Shown here: positions 19,416-29,708 of the stretch, piece after piece
Layout of the letters: each line of letters begins with the position of its first letter
Position numbering within the stretch: the first letter of the stretch is position 1
Assembly (NCBI GenBank): GCA_021769965.1
Contig: JAETRU010000003.1
Coordinates: forward strand, 78,828-142,827
Origin: Eubacterium sp.
Lineage (GTDB): Bacteria; Bacillota; Clostridia; Peptostreptococcales; Anaerovoracaceae
Reading direction: 5' to 3'
Length of the DNA stretch: 64,000 nt
Translations under genes and position numbers: made by a program
Notes under the pieces: generated by a model
Database searches by the model: none
What the model saw: the letters and a program-made list of their open reading frames with translations, nothing else
Told to the model about the DNA's origin: nothing

Positions 19416-20537
19416 CTATTTCACATATACCCGCGGCGGTCTTGCCATGATGCGGGCAATAATATCGTTTTTGTTGGTGCCTGCCAGATGGGAGGCATCT
19501 TCGATCGTCATGGAGCCGTCGCTTCCGTCTCCATAGATGATGGCTTCCATGCCTTCGCAGACGCCGGGTACATCGGTAACGTCGGCCATGCACTGGTCCA
19601 TGCAGATGACGCCAATAATAGGTACGCGGACACCTTCGATGATGACATATCCTTTATCCCTCATGTTGCGCGGATAGCCGTCCGCATAGCCGAACGGCAG
19701 GGTGGCGATGACGCTGTCACGATCCGCTTTCCAGAGATAGTCGTAGCTGACGCCTTCTCCCGCAGGGATCCGATGCAGCTGGGAAATGGCGCTGCGGAAG
19801 GTCAGGGCCTGCTTTACAGGAAGGTGTCCTTTTTCAAAACCGATCATGCCGTAGATCAAAGCGCCCGGACGAATCATGTTGAGACGGTACCGGGGTGCGT
19901 CTACACAGGCGATGCTGTCAGCCAGATGTTTATAGCGGAAGCTGCAGCCGCGGTTTTCCAGTTTTTCTATGAAATCCATGAAGAGGCCGAACTGCTCCTC
20001 GTCTTCGGCGTCTCCTGCCAGAGCGAGATGGCTGAAGATGCCCTCTACTTCCAGAGAGTTCAGCTGGAACATGGCAGCGATCTCATCGGCAAAGGCATCA
20101 GACGGGATCTGGCCCAGACGATGAAAACCGGTATCTACTTTGATATGAACCTTTGCGGTCTGTCCTGCCCGGCGGGCAGCGTCAGCGAGGATCTGCGCCT
20201 GCTTCAAAGTAAAGACCGTCTGCGTGATGCAGTTTTCGGCGGCATAGTGAAGCAGCCGGTCCGGCGTGTGTCCCAGAATGAACAGCGGATAGTCAGGGTA
20301 GGCGTCACGAAGTTCCAGGGCTTCTGTCAAAGTGGCCACGGCAAGATAGGAAGCGCCGGCTTCCATCAGGGTCGGCGCGATCTGGACAGCGCCGTGGCCG
20401 TAGCCGTTGGCTTTGATCACCGGCATGACGGCTACGTCAGGGCCGGCCATACCGCGGATCAAAGCCATGTTTTCCGCGATTCTTCCCAGATCCACCTTCA
20501 CATAGGTGTCGCGAAGGATCTCTTCTGTGTTTATCAT
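19416..20537 (-). CDS. alr: alanine racemase
   Basis: TYVKVDLGRIAENMALIRG, VMPVIKANGYGHGAVQIA, NMIRPGALIYGMIGFEKG. Confidence 0.93.
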   Translation of the reverse strand: MINTEEILRDTYVKVDLGRIAENMALIRGMAGPDVAVMPVIKANGYGHGAVQIAPTLMEAGASYLAVATLTEALELRDAYPDYPLFILGHTPDRLLHYAAENCITQTVFTLKQAQILADAARRAGQTAKVHIKVDTGFHRLGQIPSDAFADEIAAMFQLNSLEVEGIFSHLALAGDAEDEEQFGLFMDFIEKLENRGCSFRYKHLADSIACVDAPRYRLNMIRPGALIYGMIGFEKGHLPVKQALTFRSAISQLHRIPAGEGVSYDYLWKADRDSVIATLPFGYADGYPRNMRDKGYVIIEGVRVPIIGVICMDQCMADVTDVPGVCEGMEAIIYGDGSDGSMTIEDASHLAGTNKNDIIARIMARPPRVYVK

Positions 20538-21739
20538 GCTTTGTATTCCTCCTCAAAAATTTTCAGTACTGCCGCTACCTGGGTCAGGATACCGGTGCGG
20601 ATACATTCTTCGTCAGGATTGAAGCGGTCGCTGTGGATCGGATAGGCGTCAGCTTCTCCCGGTCTGCGGGCGCCGATGTTATAATAGAGCCCCCGGCTGC
20701 TGTGGCAGAAGAAGGAGAAGTCGTCGGCGCCGAGACTCGGCTGTTTGGTGAGCTTGATGTGCTCTTCGCCCAGGACTTCCTTTGACGCGTCCATGACCCA
20801 TTTCAGCAGCTGATCATCATTTTTCAGTGTCGGATAGCCGTCGGCAGAAAATCTGATCTCGCAGGTAGCGCCGAAGGCCGCCGCAGTCGAGTGACAGAGC
20901 TCGGTCAGATACTTTTTGATCCCGGCCATAGCGTCCATGTCGAGAGAACGGATGGTACCGGAAAATACCGCTTCTCCGGAAATTACGTTTTCCTTGACAC
21001 CGCTGTTGAATGTTCCCACAGTGATCAGCACGGAGTCCGTAGGATCCATACGTCTTGTAAGGATGGACTGCAGGCTGGTGATCATGGTGCAGGCCGGCAG
21101 CAGGGCGTCGATGCCGTCAGTAGGGTGAGCGCCGTGGCAGGATTTTCCGATAACGCGGACATAGAATTCACAGCAGGCGGCGTTCATAGCGCCGGGAATG
21201 AATTCCACGCTGCCCGCGTCAGTTTTGGTATCTACGTGAAGGCCGAGGACGCTGGTGATCTTCGGGTTTTCCAGACAGCCTGCCTCGATCATCTGGCGGG
21301 CGCCGCCGATGGTTTCTTCAGAAGGCTGAAACAGCAGGCGGACGCTGCCGGGCAGCTGATCCCGCATCTGCATCAGAACTTTGGCCGTTCCCAGCAGGAT
21401 GGCTGTGTGGATATCGTGGCCGCAGGCATGCATAACGCCGGGATTTTCGGATTTAAATGGGATTTCAACCATTTCTGTAATGGGAAGGGCATCCATGTCA
21501 GCACGGATGCCGACACCGCGGGCCTTGTCTTTTCCATAGATGACAGCAGAGATGCCGTTGCCTGCTATGCCTGACTCGTAGGGAATCCCCAAAGCCTGCA
21601 GCTGCAAGGCGATCAGACGGGCTGTGCCGCTTTCCTGCTCTGAAAGCTCCGGGTGCATATGAAGCTGGCGGCGGAAAGAGACGGCTTCATCAAAGACGCT
21701 GTCTACAGCTGCCAGTAATTGTTTTTTGTCATAATTCAT
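20534..21739 (-). CDS. M20 family amidohydrolase, overlapping alr start
   Basis: FRRQLHMHPELSEQESGTARLIA, HACGHDIHTAILLGTAKVL; 4-bp overlap with alr. Confidence 0.9.
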   Translation of the reverse strand: MNYDKKQLLAAVDSVFDEAVSFRRQLHMHPELSEQESGTARLIALQLQALGIPYESGIAGNGISAVIYGKDKARGVGIRADMDALPITEMVEIPFKSENPGVMHACGHDIHTAILLGTAKVLMQMRDQLPGSVRLLFQPSEETIGGARQMIEAGCLENPKITSVLGLHVDTKTDAGSVEFIPGAMNAACCEFYVRVIGKSCHGAHPTDGIDALLPACTMITSLQSILTRRMDPTDSVLITVGTFNSGVKENVISGEAVFSGTIRSLDMDAMAGIKKYLTELCHSTAAAFGATCEIRFSADGYPTLKNDDQLLKWVMDASKEVLGEEHIKLTKQPSLGADDFSFFCHSSRGLYYNIGARRPGEADAYPIHSDRFNPDEECIRTGILTQVAAVLKIFEEEYKA

Positions 21740-21800
21740 GTGTGACCTCCTCTATATATAAACAGTATAATGCAAGATTCGTGCCGATAGAAGAGTAAAT

Positions 21801-22382
21801 TTAACTCTGATCCTCATCAAAGCAGATGTCGGAATACGGAACAGGCTCTGTTTTCCGGTCATAAAAGTGCCACCATTCACCGGAGTAAGGGGTAAACCCG
21901 GCGGCAGTCATGATATCCCGCAGATATTCCGCGTTTTTTCGAGCTTCGCCTGTTGTCGTCGGACAGTCCAAGCGGGCCCTTTCTGTAAAATCATCCAGAC
22001 CGCTTGGCATCAGTATCTCTTTTCCGTCAGCGTCACAGAGAGTCACGTCAACGCACTGTCCGTTCATATGAGAATTTTTAAACTGTGTCATTGTTTTCAT
22101 ATCCGGCGGGTAGGCGACATAGTCGTTATCCTGCACCAGGTCCCAGAATCTCTGCTGGGCGCTGACAGGCCGGTAAGCGTCCCAGACCTTCATGCGGAAA
22201 CCGTCCTTCTTCGCAAGTTCTTTGGCTTTAATGAGCCGTTTAGCAGTATGGACATCGATATAACACTCACCAGAGGTATATACGATGCTGCCGGTAAAAT
22301 TGTCAGGCGTCGCGTAGGCCAGATCGATGATAAACTCATCGTCTACATCTAAAAGACGCACCAGATTTTTATATTGTCGCAT
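21801..22382 (-). CDS. D-alanyl-D-alanine dipeptidase, VanX/DdpX-like (peptidase M15D)
   Basis: DLAYATPDNFTGSIVY, VWDAYRPVSAQQRFWD, SHMNGQCVDVTL, SGEWWHFY. Confidence 0.88.
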   Translation of the reverse strand: MRQYKNLVRLLDVDDEFIIDLAYATPDNFTGSIVYTSGECYIDVHTAKRLIKAKELAKKDGFRMKVWDAYRPVSAQQRFWDLVQDNDYVAYPPDMKTMTQFKNSHMNGQCVDVTLCDADGKEILMPSGLDDFTERARLDCPTTTGEARKNAEYLRDIMTAAGFTPYSGEWWHFYDRKTEPVPYSDICFDEDQS

Positions 22383-22655
22383 AGCAGTCTCCTTAAATTT
22401 TATCTACCTATAAGTTAAGCAGAAAACCTGTCCCAATGCAAGTCAAAAAAGCCAGGGAGGAGTTTCCTAAAAAGAACCTTTTAGGTGATTTTTTGCATTT
22501 TAACAGTAAATTCCGTCAAAACAACTCCGGATTCGACAAAAGTGTCGTATCAAGACACTATAGACGCAAAGGTTTCCTCTAAAGACACCGCGCGGCATTT
22601 GTCTCAGCAGGTTTTTTTCTATAAAATAACTTCATATTTTTTATTACGAGGTGAG

Positions 22656-23930
22656 ATGATGAACAGAATTAAAACAGTAGATTCCCTGACGATCGGCTTT
22701 GCTCTCTTTGCCATGTTTTTCGGCGCGGAGAATCTTATTTTTCCGCCGTTCTTAGGCTGGGAGTCAGGCGGCTCCTGGATGATCGGTTTTATCTGCTTTA
22801 TTTTTATCGATATCGGCATGAGCCTGCTGGCCATGATCGCGGTCTCCAGGCAGGAAAAGGGCGCGGAAGGCCTGACCGGCCGACTGGGCGCAAAGATCTC
22901 CACCATACTTCTGGCGGTAAACTGCCTGTGCATCGGTCCTTTTGTCGCTATTCCCAGAACCGCGTCGATCACCTATGAGATCGGAATCGCCCCTAACTTT
23001 GGCACTCTGAATTCCTGGGCATGTACAGCAGTATTTTTCTTCATAGCATTTCTGCTCAGCGTGCGGCAGAGCAGAGTGGTAGATCTGGTGGGAAAATTCA
23101 TGGCGCCGGTGATGTTCGCCGCTCTGCTTGTGCTGATCGGAAAGGGTATCGTTTCTCCTATCGGTGAGACCGGTCCTGCGGCGGCAACAGGCAGTGTAGT
23201 TCGAAGCGGGCTGCTGTCAGGCTATCAGACCATGGACATGATGGCGGCGTATATTTTTTCAGTAGCGATTCTTTTGACCATCCGTCAGAAAGGATATACA
23301 GGACAGAAAGAACAATCGGCGCTATTTTTGCGAGGGGGCCTTGTGGCGACTGCGCTGCTGGTCGTTGTTTACGGAGGTCTTGCATATATCGGCGCGACTA
23401 TGTCTGTCTCTGTGAAAGAGACGATGTCTCAGCCGCAGCTTCTGATCCTGCTGACGGAACAGCTTCTCGGAAAGCCGGGTCTGGCGCTGCTTGGAGTCAT
23501 CGTGGCTTTTGCCTGCCTGACGACTGCCGTGGGACTGCTTACCTCTATCGCATCCTTCTTCGCGGAAAAAACAGGCGTGAGATATGAGACCATGGTAGCG
23601 GGTTTCACACTGATCTCATGGGCGATCTCCAACTTTGGCACGGCGGCGATCATTTCTATGGCCGCCCCGGTGCTGGATCTGATCTATCCTGTACTGATCG
23701 TGCTGGTCGTATTCGGGCTGGCAGACAGATTCATCCATCAGGATACTACGTACCGTTTCGCTGCTTTCGGCGCTTTCGCGGCGTCAGCATTGCTGCAGAT
23801 CGGAAATATTCTCAGAATCGATATCTTCGCGAGTCTGCTGCCGCTTTCCGACCTGGGATTTGGCTGGCTGATCCCCGCGGGACTCTTCGCAGCAGCCGGG
23901 TTTATGAAACAGAAAAGCATCCATCGCTGA
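22656..23930 (+). CDS. branched-chain amino acid carrier (BrnQ family)
   Basis: DSLTIGFALFAMFFGAENLIFPPFLGWESG typical N-terminus; start revised from 22485. Confidence 0.88.
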   Translation: MMNRIKTVDSLTIGFALFAMFFGAENLIFPPFLGWESGGSWMIGFICFIFIDIGMSLLAMIAVSRQEKGAEGLTGRLGAKISTILLAVNCLCIGPFVAIPRTASITYEIGIAPNFGTLNSWACTAVFFFIAFLLSVRQSRVVDLVGKFMAPVMFAALLVLIGKGIVSPIGETGPAAATGSVVRSGLLSGYQTMDMMAAYIFSVAILLTIRQKGYTGQKEQSALFLRGGLVATALLVVVYGGLAYIGATMSVSVKETMSQPQLLILLTEQLLGKPGLALLGVIVAFACLTTAVGLLTSIASFFAEKTGVRYETMVAGFTLISWAISNFGTAAIISMAAPVLDLIYPVLIVLVVFGLADRFIHQDTTYRFAAFGAFAASALLQIGNILRIDIFASLLPLSDLGFGWLIPAGLFAAAGFMKQKSIHR

Positions 23931-23939
23931 GCCTGACTG

Positions 23940-24644
23940 TTAACGCCGGAGAAGCGCTACGATGCCGGTATTGCGGATCCTTCTAAGCTCTGCCTGATCA
24001 AAGGCCAGAGCGGAGAGCAGGGTCTCGTTCTCAGGCAGCGGTTTTTCTGAGATGACCGCCTTGCAGGAGACTGGTACCAGGCTGGCAAAGGAGAGACCGG
24101 TGAGAAGTCCTACATCAAAGAGCAGGTTGTCCAGATTTGATCTGTAACAGAGGGACACCTGCTCTATATTATTCTTCTGGTTGATCACATGCAGATGGGT
24201 GAAGATGTCCTGCTTGGTAATAGAGCCGTAGTAAAATCCCTGGCATTTTTCAGGGCACTGAAAAGAGGGGAGTCCATAGAATATTGACGCGTCCTGATGA
24301 GACAGATTCTGTCCTTCGCCGCAGCGTGTATAGATCTCTATGATGCTTCTGGTCAATATGCCGCTGCGGCCGGCCAGATTATACAGATAAAGCCGCTGCA
24401 CGCTGATCTTTGCAGAGCCGCTTTCCGTATCTTCTGTTATGGTAAGAAGAACATGGGGCGGTATCTTCAGAAGCTGGCAGATCTCGCGGAGGGTCTCCAG
24501 ATCCAGAGCGATGGCGCCGTGTTCATATTTGGAAATCGTGGACTTGGTCTTGTGCAGGGCGTTGGCGAATGCCTGCTGACTGAGTCCTTTTGATTTTCTG
24601 ATGGTGCGGATTCGGTTCCCGACTTCTTTGCTGTATTGATTCAT
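23940..24644 (-). CDS. XRE family regulator
   Basis: IRTIRKSKGLSQQAFANALHKTKSTISKYEHGAIALDLETLREI HTH. Confidence 0.88.
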   Translation of the reverse strand: MNQYSKEVGNRIRTIRKSKGLSQQAFANALHKTKSTISKYEHGAIALDLETLREICQLLKIPPHVLLTITEDTESGSAKISVQRLYLYNLAGRSGILTRSIIEIYTRCGEGQNLSHQDASIFYGLPSFQCPEKCQGFYYGSITKQDIFTHLHVINQKNNIEQVSLCYRSNLDNLLFDVGLLTGLSFASLVPVSCKAVISEKPLPENETLLSALAFDQAELRRIRNTGIVALLRR

Positions 24645-24781
24645 CGTTTGCGTATCTCCTTTTGTTCATTTTACATCATCAGGGTGAAGTTTTCCAGAGG
24701 TACTTTTTGAATACTTGTATTTCGCGGATTTTGGCGTATACTATAGCTATGAGAAAAAATTACAACTGAGGGGGAGAAAAA

Positions 24782-25759
24782 ATGTGTACAGCCATTACTT
24801 ATAAGACAAAGGATTTTTATTTTGGCAGAAATATGGATTATGAGGTCTCTTACGGGACGGACATCACGATCACGCCGCGGAATTACCCGTTCCGGTTTCG
24901 CGAGGCGGGGGATATGCCGCATCACTACGCGATGATCGGCATGGCCTGTGTGAAGGAGGAATATCCGCTGTATCATGAGGCGGTCAATGAAAAGGGACTC
25001 TGCATAGCGGGGCTGAATTTTGAGGGAAACGCCGTATATAACAAAGAGCTGCAGGCGGAGCGGGATAATATCGCGCAGTTTGAGCTGATCCCCTGGCTGC
25101 TGGGACAGTGCGCTTCTGTGAAGGAAGCGCGCAGACTCCTTGACCGGATCAATCTGCTCGACATTTCGTTCAGCAGCGATCTTCCTATCGCGCAGCTGCA
25201 CTGGATCATTGCTGACCGCGATGAGGCGGTCACGGTGGAAGCAGTCGCGGAAGGACTGCGGGTCTATGATAATCCGGTCGGCGTGATGGCTAACAATCCG
25301 ACCTTTGACCGGCAGCTGTTTCAGCTGAACGATTATATGGGCCTGTCGGCGCGTCAGCCGGAAAATCGTTTCTGCGACGGACTGGCGCTGCAGACTTACA
25401 GCCGGGGAATGGGCGCCTTGGGTCTTCCGGGAGATCTGTCTTCTCCGTCTCGTTTTGTCCGGGCGGTCTTTGTGAAGATGAATTCTGTCAGCGGCGATTC
25501 AGAGGCTGAGAGTGTCAGTCAGTTTTTCCACATTCTCGGCTCGGTAGACCAGCAGAGAGGATGCTGTGATCTGGGAGACGGAAAGTACGAGGTGACGATC
25601 TATACGTCCTGCTGCAACGCGGATCGCGGCGTTTACTATTACACCATGTATGACAATCATCAGATCTCGGCAGTAGACATGTGGAAGGAAGATCTGAACG
25701 CTTCGGACCTGATCCGCTATCAGGCGATACAAAGTGAGCAGATCAGGATGCAGAACTGA
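24782..25759 (+). CDS. choloylglycine hydrolase family (bile-salt-hydrolase-like)
   Basis: MCTAITYKTKDFYFGRNMDYE with Cys2 nucleophile; NEKGLCIAGLNF; NPVGVMANNPTF; SSPSRFVRAVF, the conserved Ntn active-site positions. Confidence 0.85.
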   Translation: MCTAITYKTKDFYFGRNMDYEVSYGTDITITPRNYPFRFREAGDMPHHYAMIGMACVKEEYPLYHEAVNEKGLCIAGLNFEGNAVYNKELQAERDNIAQFELIPWLLGQCASVKEARRLLDRINLLDISFSSDLPIAQLHWIIADRDEAVTVEAVAEGLRVYDNPVGVMANNPTFDRQLFQLNDYMGLSARQPENRFCDGLALQTYSRGMGALGLPGDLSSPSRFVRAVFVKMNSVSGDSEAESVSQFFHILGSVDQQRGCCDLGDGKYEVTIYTSCCNADRGVYYYTMYDNHQISAVDMWKEDLNASDLIRYQAIQSEQIRMQN

Positions 25760-25932
25760 ATATTTTGCGTGATGCGGCGGCCGGCGGAGAAAGATGCGAG
25801 CCGCTTTCTGATTGCGGGATAAGAAACTTTTGTGTGTTTTTTTCCGTACCTCTTGATTCAAAAACGAACGTTCATTATAATAATAAAATACAGGCGGAAC
25901 CCGGATATGAAATTTGTAGAGGAAGTGGCAGT

Positions 25933-27717
25933 TTGATCTTTGGACGTCATATCAATCAATATTATCTTCGATACGCGCCGATGCTTTTGCTGGGCATAGC
26001 GGCGCTGCTTTTGGTGGACTGCATGCAGCTGGAGATCCCTAACCTGTATCAGATGGTGATCAATGGGATCAATCAGGGCGTTGTCGATACAGGCGGACAG
26101 ACGCTCCCCTTTGATATGGATTTTCTGCTGGACAGGATCTGCATGCCGATGACAGGGATCATTCTTTCTATCGTCTTCGGCCGTTTTTTGTGGCGCGTCA
26201 TGTTTTTCGGCGCCGCGGTCCGGGTGGAGGCAAAGCTCAGAGAGGATATGTTTGACAACTGCCGCAGGCTCAGCTGTGAGTATTATCAGCACAACAAAGT
26301 CGGCAATCTGATGAGCCTGTTTACCAATGATCTGGATACAGTGCAGGAATGCTTCGGATGGGGTATCATGATGTTTCTGGATACGCTCTTTCTTGGTGTA
26401 CTTGCCATCGCCAAAATGTGGAGAATGGATCCGGTGCTGACGCTGCTTTCTTTGATCCCTATGGGGCTTCTGCTTGCCTGCGCCACAGTGGTAGGCAGGT
26501 ATATGATGGTGAAATGGGATATTCGCCAGGAGGCGTTCTCAAAACTGTCCGATTTTTCCCAGGAAAGCTTTTCGGGTATCGCTGTCATCAAAGCGTTTGT
26601 CAAGGAAGCCAGGGAGCTGATGGCGTTTCAGCAATTGAATATAGAGAATGAAAAGGCCAATATCGCTCATACGAAGGCTTCTGTGCTGCTTCGCATTCTG
26701 GTGACTCTGTTTGTGGAAAGCGTGATCTGCATCATATTGGGATACGGCGGCTATCTCGTTTATAAGGGCGTGTTCAACGCGGGGGAACTGGTGGAGTTTA
26801 TCGGCTATTTCAACGCTGTTGTGTGGCCGATCATGGCAGTTTCCGAGCTGATCGACATGACCTCCAGAGGAAAGGCGTCGCTGAATCGGATCAGCGAGCT
26901 TCTGGACGCGAAGCCGACGGTAAAGGACCGGCTGGGCGCTGCCGCGCTTGTGAATGCCAGAGGAGAGATCCGTTTTGAAGGTCTGAGTTTCCGCTATCCC
27001 GGCGAAGAGCGGGAAACGCTCTCGGATATCACCTGCAGTATAAAGGCGGGAGAACAGATAGGCATCGTGGGAAAGACCGGCGCCGGGAAGACTACTTTGG
27101 TGGATCTGCTTTTGCGGACCTATAACGTGGGTGACGGCATGATCTTTCTGGACGGTAAAGATATAAATGATCTGACCATCGAATCTGTGAGGAAGGCATT
27201 TGCCTATGTGCCTCAGGATAATTTTCTCTTTTCGGATACGATCACGCGGAATATCGCCTTTGGAAATGATGGAGATACCGCGCGGATGGATCGCATTGCG
27301 GCAGCTGCGGAGATGGCGGATATCGACGCGGATATCCGGGAATTTTCGGAAGGCTATGAGACGGTGCTGGGCGAGCGGGGCGTGACGGTATCCGGGGGAC
27401 AGAAGCAGAGAATATCCATTGCCAGAGCCCTCATGCTGGACGCGCCGGTACTGATCCTGGATGATTCGGTTTCGGCGGTGGACACGAAAACAGAGAAGGC
27501 GATCCTTCAGAATCTGCGCGAAGTTAGAAAAGGAAAGACGACCCTTCTCATCGCGCATCGTATTTCTACGATAGAGCAGATGGACCGGCTGCTGTTCCTG
27601 GAAAACGGCCGTCTGACGGCTGAGGGCAGTCATCAGCAGCTTTATGACAGCTGTCCCGCATACCGCAGGATGGTCAGGCTGCAGGAACTGGAGGAGAAAG
27701 GGGCGGCAGATGCATAA
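25933..27717 (+). CDS. ABC exporter half 1 (TMD-NBD)
   Basis: GIVGKTGAGKTTLVDLLLRTY Walker A, VSGGQKQRISIARAL signature; TTG start at 25933 after GAGGAAGTGG. Confidence 0.92.
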   Translation: MIFGRHINQYYLRYAPMLLLGIAALLLVDCMQLEIPNLYQMVINGINQGVVDTGGQTLPFDMDFLLDRICMPMTGIILSIVFGRFLWRVMFFGAAVRVEAKLREDMFDNCRRLSCEYYQHNKVGNLMSLFTNDLDTVQECFGWGIMMFLDTLFLGVLAIAKMWRMDPVLTLLSLIPMGLLLACATVVGRYMMVKWDIRQEAFSKLSDFSQESFSGIAVIKAFVKEARELMAFQQLNIENEKANIAHTKASVLLRILVTLFVESVICIILGYGGYLVYKGVFNAGELVEFIGYFNAVVWPIMAVSELIDMTSRGKASLNRISELLDAKPTVKDRLGAAALVNARGEIRFEGLSFRYPGEERETLSDITCSIKAGEQIGIVGKTGAGKTTLVDLLLRTYNVGDGMIFLDGKDINDLTIESVRKAFAYVPQDNFLFSDTITRNIAFGNDGDTARMDRIAAAAEMADIDADIREFSEGYETVLGERGVTVSGGQKQRISIARALMLDAPVLILDDSVSAVDTKTEKAILQNLREVRKGKTTLLIAHRISTIEQMDRLLFLENGRLTAEGSHQQLYDSCPAYRRMVRLQELEEKGAADA

Positions 27718-29659
27718 ATATCTTCCTATTCTGATCGTCGGCGCGATCATCGGCGTTTTTACGCTGATCTTCACTTTGACTTACCTGACGGAAAAAAACA
27801 GAAAAGAAGAGCCGGATCTTGACCGGCACATGGAGGACAGAGAGCTGATCAGAAGGCTGATGACTTATGCCAGACCTTACCGAAAAGAATTTGTGAAGGT
27901 ATTTCTGCTTTTGCTCATTTCTATCGTTTATGATCTGGTTTCGCCGCTTCTGATCGGCTATATTGAGGAGACGGTAAAGGGCACCTTCGCGCTGTCTTAT
28001 CTCTGGAGCATGGTGGGATTCTACGCGGGTATTCTGGTGGTCAGCATGATCTGCACTTATGGACAGTCTATGATTCTGCAGAGCACCGGTCAGAAGATCC
28101 TTTCTGCCCTTCGTGAGGATATCTTTGTTCATATTGAGGGCTTATCACACGGGCAGCTTTCTTCTATACCGGTGGGCAAACTGGTCACCAGAGTTACCAA
28201 TGACACCAACGCCATTTCTTATATGTTTACGAATATTCTGGTGACCCTGATCAAAAATATGGTGGTGATCGCGGGCGTGCTGGCGGCTATGCTGATGCTC
28301 AACTACGCGCTGACACTGATGGTGCTCTGCTTTGTGCCGTTTGTCGTGCTGTTTACGGCGCTTTTTCGTTATTTCTCCCGAAAGGTGCACCGCAGAGTAA
28401 ATAATGCCACCACCGATGTGAATACATATCTTTCGGAAAATTTATCGGGCATGAAGATCACACAGGTATTCAATCAGGAGGACCGTAAGCTGGAGGAGTT
28501 TCGGGCCCGGAGTGAGACACTGCGCAGGTCGAAAAGGGACAGGATCTTCGTTTTCGGCATCTTCCGTCCGATGGTATATATGCTGTATGTATCTTCGGTG
28601 ATGTGTCTGTTCTACCTTGGCGGACGGGGATATATTGACGATCTCCAGCTGTTCGGACAGACCATGAGCAGCGGCGTCGTGGTGACCTTCTATATGTATA
28701 TTTCGCGCTTTTTCAATCCGATCCAGACGCTGGCGGAGCAGTTTGATATGCTGCAGCGTTCTTTTGCGGCAGCGGAGAAGATCTTCACCATTATGGATAT
28801 AGCGCCGGAGATCGTGGATGAAAAAAGACCGCAGGCTGCCTCAGAGACTGCGGCGCGCGGCGAAGCAGAGACGGAAACGTCAGCTGAGGAGCCTGTCGAA
28901 CTGGAGACTCTGCGGGGAGAGATCGAGTTTCGTGACGTGTGGTTCTGCTATAATCCGGGGCAGTGGGTGCTGAAAGGCGTTTCCTTTCACGTATATCCGG
29001 GACAGACAGCGGCCTTTGTCGGCGCGACAGGGTCAGGCAAGTCGACCATATTGTCTCTGATCTGCCGGAACTACGATATTCAGAAAGGACAGATATTCAT
29101 CGACGGGATCGAGATCAGAAACATCAAAATTGCCTCTCTGCGCCGTCATTTTGGACAGATGCTGCAGGATGTATTTCTGTTTTCCGGTACGATACGCAGC
29201 AATCTGGCGCTGCGGGGCGATTTTACCGATGAGGAGATCTGGCAGGCATGCCGTTATGTCAATGCGGACAGCTTTATCTGCAGGCTGAAGGACGGTCTGG
29301 ATGAGGAAGTGCGGGAAAGAGGGAATAACTTCTCCGCAGGACAGCGCCAGCTTTTGTCCTTCGCGAGAACGGTGCTGCATCAGCCGTCGGTAATGATCCT
29401 GGATGAGGCCACGGCTAATATTGATACGGAAACGGAGATCCTGATTCAGGATTCTCTGGAAAAGATGCGGAACATCGGCACTATGCTGATCGTGGCGCAT
29501 CGTCTTTCCACTATACAGCACGCGGACAATATCATTGTCCTTTCTCATGGGGAGATCATAGAACAGGGCAGCCACCAGCAGCTGCTCGAAAAGAAGGGCA
29601 GGTACTATCAGCTGTATATGCTGCAGTACAGCCGCGGCCAGCTGGAAAAGGAAGCGTAG
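27710..29659 (+). CDS. ABC exporter half 2 (TMD-NBD)
   Basis: VGATGSGKSTILSLICRNYD Walker A, FSAGQRQLLSFARTVL signature; overlaps half 1. Confidence 0.92.
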   Translation: MHKYLPILIVGAIIGVFTLIFTLTYLTEKNRKEEPDLDRHMEDRELIRRLMTYARPYRKEFVKVFLLLLISIVYDLVSPLLIGYIEETVKGTFALSYLWSMVGFYAGILVVSMICTYGQSMILQSTGQKILSALREDIFVHIEGLSHGQLSSIPVGKLVTRVTNDTNAISYMFTNILVTLIKNMVVIAGVLAAMLMLNYALTLMVLCFVPFVVLFTALFRYFSRKVHRRVNNATTDVNTYLSENLSGMKITQVFNQEDRKLEEFRARSETLRRSKRDRIFVFGIFRPMVYMLYVSSVMCLFYLGGRGYIDDLQLFGQTMSSGVVVTFYMYISRFFNPIQTLAEQFDMLQRSFAAAEKIFTIMDIAPEIVDEKRPQAASETAARGEAETETSAEEPVELETLRGEIEFRDVWFCYNPGQWVLKGVSFHVYPGQTAAFVGATGSGKSTILSLICRNYDIQKGQIFIDGIEIRNIKIASLRRHFGQMLQDVFLFSGTIRSNLALRGDFTDEEIWQACRYVNADSFICRLKDGLDEEVRERGNNFSAGQRQLLSFARTVLHQPSVMILDEATANIDTETEILIQDSLEKMRNIGTMLIVAHRLSTIQHADNIIVLSHGEIIEQGSHQQLLEKKGRYYQLYMLQYSRGQLEKEA

Positions 29660-29708
29660 CAGGAATATACAGCAGAACGCGAAGGGATTTGAGATTGGAG
29701 GAGAGAAT

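Noticed and set aside
19151-19450. 99-aa ORF with 21-aa repeats
   Set aside because: It is the translation of the 63-bp palindromic array; openness follows from the repeat length being a multiple of three. No SD or family similarity.
19416-22382. Vancomycin resistance cluster
   Set aside because: VanX-like dipeptidase only; no VanH/VanA-type ligase or VanRS nearby. D-Ala-D-Ala salvage is simpler.
22485-22655. T-box leader in front of the BrnQ-type gene
   Set aside because: A GACACCGCGCGG stretch and small hairpins are present but there is no convincing GGGUGGNACCGCG antiterminator core or specifier stem.
25853-25900. TetR-type operator before the ABC exporter (ACGAACGTTCAT)
   Set aside because: Only an 8-bp perfect core (GAACGTTC) and no TetR gene adjacent; too weak to call.
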